DNA from: JABWCE01 sp964617955
GTDB lineage: Bacteria; Bacteroidota; Bacteroidia; NS11-12g; UBA9320
Direction of reading: 5' to 3'
Assembly: GCA_964617955.1 (NCBI GenBank)
Contig: CAZTXB010000008.1
Location: 1-64,000, forward strand
DNA: 64,000 bases
The notes beneath the pieces were generated by a model. The model made no database searches, was not told where the DNA came from, and worked only from the letters and a program-made list of their open reading frames with translations. Positions 54,060 to 61,214 of this stretch are shown one piece after another. Numbering within the stretch: position 1 is the first letter of the stretch; the number at the start of each line of letters is the position of its first letter. Made by a program: the position numbers and the translations under genes.

Positions 54060-55670
54060 GTGAAAAGATTTTACCTGTTTGCTCTTTTTTTTATGTTATC
54101 TGCGCTCTGTTTTGCACAGAATGAAGATGAACTTGAGAAGCAGGCAAAAGATTCCATAATTCTGGATACCCTTGATTTTGATCTTAAAAATTTTAGAGGG
54201 AAAGGTGAGCTTACTTTTTTAAGCCAAAAATCAAAAACAACCGGAGGGGTATACCAAACTTCATTAGCCACCGGTAAATGGCAATTTTTTGACAAGAAGG
54301 AAATTCTCAGGGTTTCAGGAATGTACAAAGTGAGTGGCTCACAATCTCTTAAAACCGGCAGATGGGAATATTTTGATGAGCAGGAGGAATTAATCATGGT
54401 AGAGAATTTCCCTCCTCTTAAGTACAGCATGGTGTACCTAAAACCCTTTGTTTTAAAAACCGAAGATGGCTTCGACATCATAAACTTCAACGCAGAAGAG
54501 GAGCTGAGTGTGACCCATTATAAAAATCCCCCACCGCCTATGCAAATTTCGCCGGTTTACTACATCAATTATGCCAACGATTCCATGCGTATCTTCAATT
54601 ACGACACCATGGTAAATATGGACAACAGAAACCCTGAACAATGGATGTTAGCGAAGCCTGAATCGCAAGTGCCCCATGAAGACAATAATTTAGTAGATAA
54701 TGGAAGTTTTGAAAAAACCGACGGTAGAATTGCAAGCGGCGCTGAGGTTAAAGAGCACATCACCAGCTGGAGATCAGCTGCAGGTACACCGGATTATTAC
54801 CGTTCCAAAAAACTCAATGCACAGCAAGGCGACGCTTTTATCGGGGCCCGCTTTTACACCGAAAAATTTAACCATATCGAATTTATCATTACTCAACTGA
54901 AGGAGCCACTCGAAGCCAACAAAAGTTACTGCCTGAAAATGCACGTGCGATTAAGGGAATCGAGTTTTTATGGTGTAAACGCTCTGGGCGCTTTACTAAG
55001 CAGTGAAATCCCTCCGGCTAATGGCTTAATTAATGGGACCGTCATGCCTATCCTAAAACACCACAAGGGAAGCATTCTTGCTTTCAAAACCAAATGGATG
55101 TTGATGCAATGCGAATATAAAGCTAAGGGTGGTGAAGAATACCTCACACTGGGAAGTTTCGCCAATTCGGATTCCATGATGAAAAAACACCTCAAAGGCG
55201 ACCAACTTGAATCCTACTATTATTTTGACAATATTCAATTGTTTGAAATCCTTAAGCCTGAAGATTGCTTGTGTAATTTGGGCAATACAACAGCCCCTCC
55301 TCCCCCTCCTGAAATTGAATTGCCTGAACCTAAAACCTTTGTAATCAAAAATATTTTTTTTGAAAACGACAAATGGAATTTGCTTCCGGAGTCCTACACT
55401 GCGCTGGACTCACTTTTTGAGGTGCTTGAAAATAACGACTTCTCCAAAATCGAAATCTCAGGGCATACCAGCAACACCGGTAGCAGGGAAAGAAATATCC
55501 TCCTTTCAAAAAATCGTGCCGAAGCGGTTAAAAAATATCTCGTGGGCCAAGGGCTCCCTTCTAAACTTTTTACCTGCAAGGGTTATGGCCCCGACAAGCC
55601 CATTGCCAATAATGATACCGAGGAAGGGCAGGCCGAAAACAGAAGGGTTGAATTTACAATCATAGAGTAA
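54060..55670 (+). CDS. OmpA-family envelope protein with MORN-like N-terminus
   Basis: A 536-residue protein starting at GTG, with a signal peptide (ending C-F-A-Q). Residues 65-120 contain MORN-like units (T-G-K-W-Q-F-F-D and T-G-R-W-E-Y-F-D). A central beta-sandwich domain (about 205-400; N-L-V-D-N-G-S-F-E and L-K-M-H-V-R-L) looks carbohydrate-binding. A Pro-rich linker (about 418) leads to a C-terminal OmpA peptidoglycan-binding domain (about 430-536: I-S-G-H-T-S-N-T-G and N-R-A-E-A-V-K-K-Y-L, ending N-R-R-V-E-F). It probably links peptidoglycan to the outer envelope. Confidence 0.85.
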   Translation: MKRFYLFALFFMLSALCFAQNEDELEKQAKDSIILDTLDFDLKNFRGKGELTFLSQKSKTTGGVYQTSLATGKWQFFDKKEILRVSGMYKVSGSQSLKTGRWEYFDEQEELIMVENFPPLKYSMVYLKPFVLKTEDGFDIINFNAEEELSVTHYKNPPPPMQISPVYYINYANDSMRIFNYDTMVNMDNRNPEQWMLAKPESQVPHEDNNLVDNGSFEKTDGRIASGAEVKEHITSWRSAAGTPDYYRSKKLNAQQGDAFIGARFYTEKFNHIEFIITQLKEPLEANKSYCLKMHVRLRESSFYGVNALGALLSSEIPPANGLINGTVMPILKHHKGSILAFKTKWMLMQCEYKAKGGEEYLTLGSFANSDSMMKKHLKGDQLESYYYFDNIQLFEILKPEDCLCNLGNTTAPPPPPEIELPEPKTFVIKNIFFENDKWNLLPESYTALDSLFEVLENNDFSKIEISGHTSNTGSRERNILLSKNRAEAVKKYLVGQGLPSKLFTCKGYGPDKPIANNDTEEGQAENRRVEFTIIE

Positions 55671-55785
55671 GTTTTAAAAATTAAAATTCGGGAGAAACGC
55701 CTATACATCTTTATTTCCTCGATGTCATCCTCTGGGCATTAACTTTTTTCTTTGAACCCAAATCGCGTTCAAACCTTGAGTCCAC

Positions 55786-56532
55786 TTAATAGTCTCCGAT
55801 TTGATACTTTATTCCAAGATTGGCTGTAAAATGATACACCCTCAATTTATCATAACTATTGCTCGCCGAAGGCAAGAGTTGAATGCGCATGAGCGCGTCA
55901 AATGTTACCCAAAACTTGCTCTTCACATTGACGTCAAATCGGCCTCCGGTTTGTATGGCCATATTGAATTTATTGGCTTTATAGCCGGTGTTGGAGTAGT
56001 TGAATCTGCTTTTGCCATTCATGCTAAATCCCTCTAAAAAGATGGTCATGTTTTGTTTGATTAAATATTGAGGAACCAAACCGATGTTGAACCAGCCTGT
56101 ATAAAGGTTCATTTGCTGACGCTTTGTAAGTTGGTAATTCAATCCGACGGGCAGTTCCAGGTACTTAAAATGATAGGTGAAATAGGCATTCTTTTGCGCT
56201 CCCTGCGACAGATCATACAATTTGCCCAAATCATGAACACTGTCGAGAAATTTATAATCCCTTCTCTCTCTTTCAAATCCATTTTCTGAATAATTTAAGC
56301 CGATATACACTTCGCGCCCCAGTTCTTTTTCGAAAATAAACTGAGCCCCTATGCCGGGAAAAACTTTCATTTTATCGGCCGCATCGAGAGAATCTTTTCT
56401 GTGCGAATCATCAGAACTCAGAATTCTATTGCTGAAATTGATACCTACAAAGGGTTTGATATATTTCTGTGCAGTGAGATGTCCCGAAAAGCACAAGAGC
56501 GCGGCAATCAGAAGGATTGGTCTGTGATTCAT
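55786..56532 (-). CDS. Small outer-membrane beta-barrel protein
   Basis: A 248-residue protein with a signal peptide (ending L-T-A-Q) and regular amphipathic strands ending N-L-G-I-K-Y-Q-I-G-D-Y. It fits the outer-membrane beta-barrel domain widespread in Bacteroidota (Y-L-E-L-P-V-G-L-N-Y near residue 128 is its most typical part). Function unknown. It is convergent with the OmpA-family gene and separated from the MATE gene by palindromic repeats. Confidence 0.7.
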   Translation of the reverse strand: MNHRPILLIAALLCFSGHLTAQKYIKPFVGINFSNRILSSDDSHRKDSLDAADKMKVFPGIGAQFIFEKELGREVYIGLNYSENGFERERRDYKFLDSVHDLGKLYDLSQGAQKNAYFTYHFKYLELPVGLNYQLTKRQQMNLYTGWFNIGLVPQYLIKQNMTIFLEGFSMNGKSRFNYSNTGYKANKFNMAIQTGGRFDVNVKSKFWVTFDALMRIQLLPSASNSYDKLRVYHFTANLGIKYQIGDY

Positions 56533-56586
56533 TTAACGATGCAAGTTAGGGCAATTGTTAGGATTTTAATAAAAAAAAGTGTTCCG

Positions 56587-56662
56587 TGTTCCGTCGGTTA
56601 AAACCGACGGCAATGAATGGTTAAAACCGTGTTCCGTCGGTTAAAACCGACGGCAATGGATG
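56587..56662. repeat. Tandem palindromic repeat, two units
   Basis: The perfect palindrome CCGTCGGTTAAAACCGACGG occurs at 56591-56610 and 56634-56653. Each sits in a longer direct repeat beginning GTGTTCCG and ending GGCAATG, period 43 bp. Between units a partial GGTTAAAACC is present. It lies between convergently arranged stop of MATE and the start region of the barrel gene, so it may act as a hairpin terminator or be a REP-like extragenic palindrome. Confidence 0.75.
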
Positions 56663-56677
56663 CATGCTGCGATACCC

Positions 56678-58030
56678 TTAAAATTTTTGTTTTGCCAGAC
56701 GGGTTTTCACCCTGAACCTCCAGGTGGTGGCAATGGAAATAAAAACCAGGCTGAGGGTGAGCGACCACCAAATGCCATATATTCCTAAGCTGGTTTGCTT
56801 GCCCAGATACCATGAAAGAGGGATGCCTATTATCCAATAGGCTATAAACGTGAGAAGCGAGGGGAATTTTGTATCATGAACCCCTCTTAATAAGCCCAAG
56901 CTCACGGCTTGGAGACCATCCACAATTTGAAAAACTGATGCCAAAAGAATGAGTTTAGAGGCAATCAAGAGCACGGCCTTCTCATTGCTATACCAGCCCG
57001 GAATAACATTGTGAAAAAGTATGAAGAGAATAGCAAATACCAACTCGAGACCAACCACTAGCCAAAGGGCAGAGGTTCCGTATTTGCGTGCACCTATAAA
57101 ATCACTTTTTGCGTAGCTTTCGGCAACATACATGCTACCTGATACCGAGATGCCCACCGCAAACATAAAAGTTATGCTCGCAACGTTGATGGCGATTTGG
57201 TGAGCTGCCTGAGGAATGGCGCCTAAGACTCCGGCCAAAATTGCAGCCCCTGAAAAGGCAGCAATTTCAAAAAAGTATTGAAATCCGGATGGAATTCCCA
57301 GTTTCAGAATGGGTTTTATATAATTCACTTTAAAGTTCAGATTCCAACACTCCTTCCATTTAATATTGATGCGCTTTGAGCTGAAAATGAGCCACAAAAT
57401 GGCTACAGCCATAAAGATTCGGGATATGAGGGTGGCCCATCCTGCACCTTTTAAGCCCATAGCAGGTAAGCCCAGATGGCCATAAATAAATACCCAATTC
57501 AGAAAAATATTAAACAGCAACGCCAATAAAGTAATAAGCATCGGTGCTATGGTTAAAAAATAGCCGTCGCACAAATTCTTTCCCGACAGATACACATTCA
57601 TTGGAAAGATGGATATGGATAGCAAAAGGAGAAATGGCTTAGCCTCTGTAACCACCTCAGGCTTTTGATTGAGAAATGGCAACAATTCAATAATCAAAAT
57701 TAAGATAAGAAAAAGAAGAACCCCTACCAACAATCCGAGGAGAATAGAGTCTCTTAAAAAGTTGGGTAAAAATTTTATTTTGCCTTTTGCTCTCTCAGCT
57801 GAGATTAATGACGCCGTGGCTGTCATTAGACCAATGCCAAAAATGGAAATTAAAAAAAATATACTCACGCTTAAACCCGCTGCTGCCAAGGAAATATATC
57901 CAATTTTGCCCACCATAACCGTATCGGCAACGCCCATCAAAACCAATCCCAATTGGCCCCCAATAATTGGCCAACCTGTAATCAAAAGCTTTTTGATCCG
58001 GGTTTTTACGCTTAAGGGGAGGCTATCCAT
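56678..58030 (-). CDS. MATE-family efflux transporter
   Basis: A 450-residue multidrug/toxin exporter with twelve transmembrane helices. NorM-like motifs are visible: G-W-P-I-I-G-G-Q near residue 20, V-A-D-T-V-M-V-G, and in the second half the G-I-P-S-G-F-Q-Y-F and A-H-Q-I-A-I-N segments. Coupling ion and substrates are not predictable. The ATG at 58030 lies exactly 4 nt after a perfect -7 box, so the mRNA is predicted to be leaderless; the TTG six codons upstream is inside the promoter. Confidence 0.92.
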   Translation of the reverse strand: MDSLPLSVKTRIKKLLITGWPIIGGQLGLVLMGVADTVMVGKIGYISLAAAGLSVSIFFLISIFGIGLMTATASLISAERAKGKIKFLPNFLRDSILLGLLVGVLLFLILILIIELLPFLNQKPEVVTEAKPFLLLLSISIFPMNVYLSGKNLCDGYFLTIAPMLITLLALLFNIFLNWVFIYGHLGLPAMGLKGAGWATLISRIFMAVAILWLIFSSKRINIKWKECWNLNFKVNYIKPILKLGIPSGFQYFFEIAAFSGAAILAGVLGAIPQAAHQIAINVASITFMFAVGISVSGSMYVAESYAKSDFIGARKYGTSALWLVVGLELVFAILFILFHNVIPGWYSNEKAVLLIASKLILLASVFQIVDGLQAVSLGLLRGVHDTKFPSLLTFIAYWIIGIPLSWYLGKQTSLGIYGIWWSLTLSLVFISIATTWRFRVKTRLAKQKF

Positions 58031-58034
58031 TTTG

Positions 58035-58042
58035 CAAAAGTA
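58035..58042 (-). promoter_or_regulatory. -7 box set 4 nt before the MATE start
   Basis: TACTTTTG on the minus strand, then CAAA, then ATG. Transcription should begin at or next to the start codon. Confidence 0.55.
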
Positions 58043-58149
58043 GAACAAAACTCATAGCTACGGCTGTATGGGGTAAATTGTGCGTAAGCTAAAGCTCAAA
58101 AATCATGGCTTTTAATTTTATTAAATTTCCGTATGTGCTTGTCACTTTC

Positions 58150-58157
58150 TAATTTCG
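58150..58157 (+). promoter_or_regulatory. -7-like box set 4 nt before the sirtuin start
   Basis: TAATTTCG differs from TAnnTTTG by one base. It is followed by TGAA and the ATC proposed as start codon, the same 4-nt spacing as in the MATE and HAD genes. Confidence 0.4.
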
Positions 58158-58161
58158 TGAA

Positions 58162-58860
58162 ATCAAAAAAAAACTTGTTGTATTAACCGGTGCCGGTGTG
58201 AGTGCCGAAAGTGGCATCCGTACTTTCCGCGATTCGGGGGGTTTGTGGGAAGGTTATGATGTGATGGAGGTAGCAAGTGTAAATGGTTGGCATAAAAACA
58301 GAGCACTCGTTCTCGATTTCTACAACCAAAGGCGCAATGCAATGCACAAGGCAGCACCCAATGCTGCCCATTTGGCCTTAGCAGGGCTTGAGGCTAAATT
58401 CCAAGTCGAAATAATCACACAAAACGTTGATAATCTTCACGAGAGAGCTGGATCTTCATCCATCATTCACCTTCATGGCGAGCTCACCAAAAGCCGAAGC
58501 ACCGCCTACCCCTTTAGAGTTTACACGCTTGATAAGACTGAATTAAACCTGGGGGATTTTTGCGAAAACGGACACCAATTGCGGCCACATATCGTATGGT
58601 TTGGCGAAGAAGTTCCAGAGATGAGTCGGGCCATTGATTGCATTTCTACTGCTGAACTGTTAGTAATTATAGGTACCTCCATGGCAGTGTATCCGGCTGC
58701 CTCTCTCATTCACTATGCCCCACCTCAGGTTCCGGTGTTTTACATCGACCCCAAAACCCCGGAGTACAAGTTTGAATCCAATGTGGTGCATATCAAAAAG
58801 AAAGCGGTGGAAGGAATGCAAGTGCTTATCAATCAACATCTAAATAGCTTTAATTCTTAA
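58162..58860 (+). CDS. cobB: NAD-dependent protein deacylase (sirtuin, CobB-like)
   Basis: Removes acyl groups from lysines using NAD. The Rossmann motif L-T-G-A-G-V-S-A-E-S-G-I begins upstream of any ATG; catalytic His lies in H-L-H-G-E-L, and T-Q-N-V-D-N-L-H is intact. F-Y-N-Q-R-R supplies the Tyr/Arg pair that marks class III (SIRT5-like) desuccinylases. No zinc Cys are present, as in other short CobB forms of this phylum. In frame, only ATC at 58162 stands where homologues start (M-K-K-K-L-V-V); a GTG at 58157 would need one more A in the A9 tract. The start is therefore unusual and uncertain. Confidence 0.85.
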   Translation: MKKKLVVLTGAGVSAESGIRTFRDSGGLWEGYDVMEVASVNGWHKNRALVLDFYNQRRNAMHKAAPNAAHLALAGLEAKFQVEIITQNVDNLHERAGSSSIIHLHGELTKSRSTAYPFRVYTLDKTELNLGDFCENGHQLRPHIVWFGEEVPEMSRAIDCISTAELLVIIGTSMAVYPAASLIHYAPPQVPVFYIDPKTPEYKFESNVVHIKKKAVEGMQVLINQHLNSFNS

Positions 58861-58988
58861 TTACTTTCCAAATATTTATCCTCGGATTTACCGGCCAGAA
58901 TGCACGCCCTGTCGAAGGCTTTTTTATTTGGAAGACTTATTGTTGCACTTTTGCCAAAAAAAGTGTTAACTCGCGGATTGATTCAAAC

Positions 58989-59888
58989 ATGACAAATCCT
59001 TCATTAGTAATATTGGCCGCAGGTATGGGAAGCCGCTATGGTGGCTTAAAGCAACTGGATGAGCTCGGCCCCTCGGGCGAAACCATTATTGATTATTCTT
59101 TACATGACGCGCTGGAAGCCGGCTTTAAAAAAATTGTTTTTGTTATCAGAAAAAGCTTTGAAGAGGACTTTAAGAAGAAGGTAAGCGATAAAATATTAGG
59201 GCGCGCTGAAGTGTGTTTGGTTTTTCAGGAATTCGACAGCGAAATAAAAGGATTGAAATTTCCCTTGCCCGAAAGAGAAAAACCTTGGGGAACCGGGCAT
59301 GCAATTTTGGCCTGCGAGGGGGTGGTTAAAGAACCTTTTGCTGTTATAAATGCCGACGATTATTACGGCAAGGATGCTTTTAAACAAATTTATCAGTTCC
59401 TGTTGAACGAAGTATCCTCTACATGCTATGGCATGGTCGGATACTCGCTCAGTAAAACACTTTCAGAAAATGGATATGTTAGCCGCGGCGTGTGCCAAAC
59501 TTCTAACGGATGGTTAAGAGAAATTACCGAACGCACTAAAATCAAACGCGAACCCAATGGCATTTTCTATGAAGATGGTTCAGAAAAATACTTACTTCCT
59601 CCGGATTCTGTAGTATCGATGAATTTCTGGGGATTTCACCATTCCATCTTTCCGCACCTGACTGAAAGTTTTAACCGCTTTTTGGAAACCAAAAGTCAGG
59701 ATCCAAAGGCCGAATTTTTTATACCCATTATTGTTGATGAAATGATAAAAAGCGGACTTTTACAGCTAAAAGTCATGACCTCTAAAGATCAATGGTATGG
59801 GGTGACGTACAAGGAAGATAAAAAAACCGTCATGCAGGTTTTCGCCGATTTCTCCTCCGCCGGATATTATACCCAGCCTGTAAAATAA
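58989..59888 (+). CDS. Sugar-nucleotidyltransferase-like protein
   Basis: A 299-residue NTP_transferase-fold protein: L-A-A-G-M-G-S-R-Y-G-G-L-K-Q binds the nucleotide (the usual x-R-x-x-P-K loop has K19 in place), G-T-G-H-A-I-L near residue 101 and I-N-A-D-D-Y-Y for the metal-binding Asp. It acts on a sugar or alditol phosphate, but the partner cannot be read out. It is followed 36 bp later by the PabB-like gene, with no evident link. Confidence 0.82.
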   Translation: MTNPSLVILAAGMGSRYGGLKQLDELGPSGETIIDYSLHDALEAGFKKIVFVIRKSFEEDFKKKVSDKILGRAEVCLVFQEFDSEIKGLKFPLPEREKPWGTGHAILACEGVVKEPFAVINADDYYGKDAFKQIYQFLLNEVSSTCYGMVGYSLSKTLSENGYVSRGVCQTSNGWLREITERTKIKREPNGIFYEDGSEKYLLPPDSVVSMNFWGFHHSIFPHLTESFNRFLETKSQDPKAEFFIPIIVDEMIKSGLLQLKVMTSKDQWYGVTYKEDKKTVMQVFADFSSAGYYTQPVK

Positions 59889-59924
59889 CAGAAACCTATT
59901 TGTGACACACCTCCTTAACCCATT

Positions 59925-61214
59925 TTGGAAACATTCCTTCTCACTAATTACAATGAATTTTCGGTTAAGGCAAAATTTTACGCCTCACATTTCAATCCTT
60001 GTATAATACTGGATAGCTGTGATATTGAACCGGCGTTAAATTTAGGTAAATATAAACTCATTGTCGCCTGGGGAGGTTCTCAACTTCGCCTTAACGACCA
60101 TAACCTCTTCTCATCACTTCACGACCATTGGGAGAAAAAGCCTTCCTGGATTTTTGGGGTACTTGGTTATAATTTGAAGAACAAAATCGAGAAACTTGCC
60201 TCCAATAATGATGCCTGCTTTGATTGGCCTGACCATTCATTTTTTAAACCAGAAATAGTGATTGCCATCGATTGGCAAGACAACCTGAGCATTGAAGGCG
60301 AAGAACCACGGCAAATCTATGAGGCCATCATGCATTCACCTCACAACCGTGTCGGAGGAAATAAAATTCACTTTGAAAGTCAGCCCAGGTTTGATTTTGA
60401 TACAAAGAGCCATGAAGCGGCCGTTGAGAAAATAAAAGAGAGTATAAGCAAAGGGGATTACTATGAATTGAATTTATGTGCCAGATTTTTATATGAAAAT
60501 TGCAAGATCCAAGAGCCCTATGGCTTGTATACTGAATTGACTGCTCTATCACCAGCGCCGTTTTCAGCTTTTTTCAAATCAGATTTCAGACATATTCTGT
60601 GCACAAGTCCGGAGCGCTATCTCTCAAAATTTAAAAACAGACTGTATTCGCAACCTATAAAGGGAACTCGGCCTCGACTTTCCAATAAACATGAGGATTT
60701 GCTAACGCTGAATGAACTTAGGAACAATGAAAAAGACCGAGCAGAGAACGTGATGATTGTTGATCTTGTGAGAAACGACCTCAGCAAGGTTGCAAACACC
60801 GGCACGGTTAAGGTGGAGGAATTGTTTGGCATCTATTCGTATAGCCATGTTCACCAAATGGTTTCTACCATTTCCTGTGAATTTAAACATGAATTGCCAT
60901 GGATTAAGGCCTTTGAATCTTCTTTTCCAATGGGAAGTATGACAGGAGCCCCTAAGATTGCCGCGATGCAAAATATTGAGAAACTGGAACAATCGAACAG
61001 AGAATGGTATTCTGGTGCGCTAGGATACGTCCGCCCCAATGGCGATTTCGACTTTAATGTTCTTATCCGGAGCTTATTTTACGATGCCCAATTATCAAAA
61101 ATGGCTTTCTATGCAGGAGGTGCAATTACCATTGACTCAAAACCGGAGGAGGAGTATAATGAAATGATGGTGAAGGCGGATGCCATCCTACAAATGCTCA
61201 ACCGCTACATCTGA
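59925..61214 (+). CDS. pabB: Aminodeoxychorismate/chorismate-binding synthase component I (PabB-like)
   Basis: A 429-residue chorismate-utilising enzyme: G-D-Y-Y-E-L-N-L-C, the P-I-K-G-T-R-P-R catalytic segment, A-E-N-V-M-I-V-D-L-V-R-N-D and the F-P-M-G-S-M-T-G-A-P-K active-site loop. The P-I-K-G-T form (Lys rather than Ala) marks PabB, which makes 4-amino-4-deoxychorismate for folate, over TrpE. The start is TTG at 59925. No glutaminase (PabA) or lyase is adjacent. The 3' end overlaps the convergent kinase gene by 10 bp. Confidence 0.9.
   Translation: METFLLTNYNEFSVKAKFYASHFNPCIILDSCDIEPALNLGKYKLIVAWGGSQLRLNDHNLFSSLHDHWEKKPSWIFGVLGYNLKNKIEKLASNNDACFDWPDHSFFKPEIVIAIDWQDNLSIEGEEPRQIYEAIMHSPHNRVGGNKIHFESQPRFDFDTKSHEAAVEKIKESISKGDYYELNLCARFLYENCKIQEPYGLYTELTALSPAPFSAFFKSDFRHILCTSPERYLSKFKNRLYSQPIKGTRPRLSNKHEDLLTLNELRNNEKDRAENVMIVDLVRNDLSKVANTGTVKVEELFGIYSYSHVHQMVSTISCEFKHELPWIKAFESSFPMGSMTGAPKIAAMQNIEKLEQSNREWYSGALGYVRPNGDFDFNVLIRSLFYDAQLSKMAFYAGGAITIDSKPEEEYNEMMVKADAILQMLNRYI

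Noticed and set aside
56587..56662. Start of a CRISPR array
   Set aside because: Only two units, the repeat itself is a full palindrome, the spacing sequence is partly repeat-derived, and no cas gene is near.
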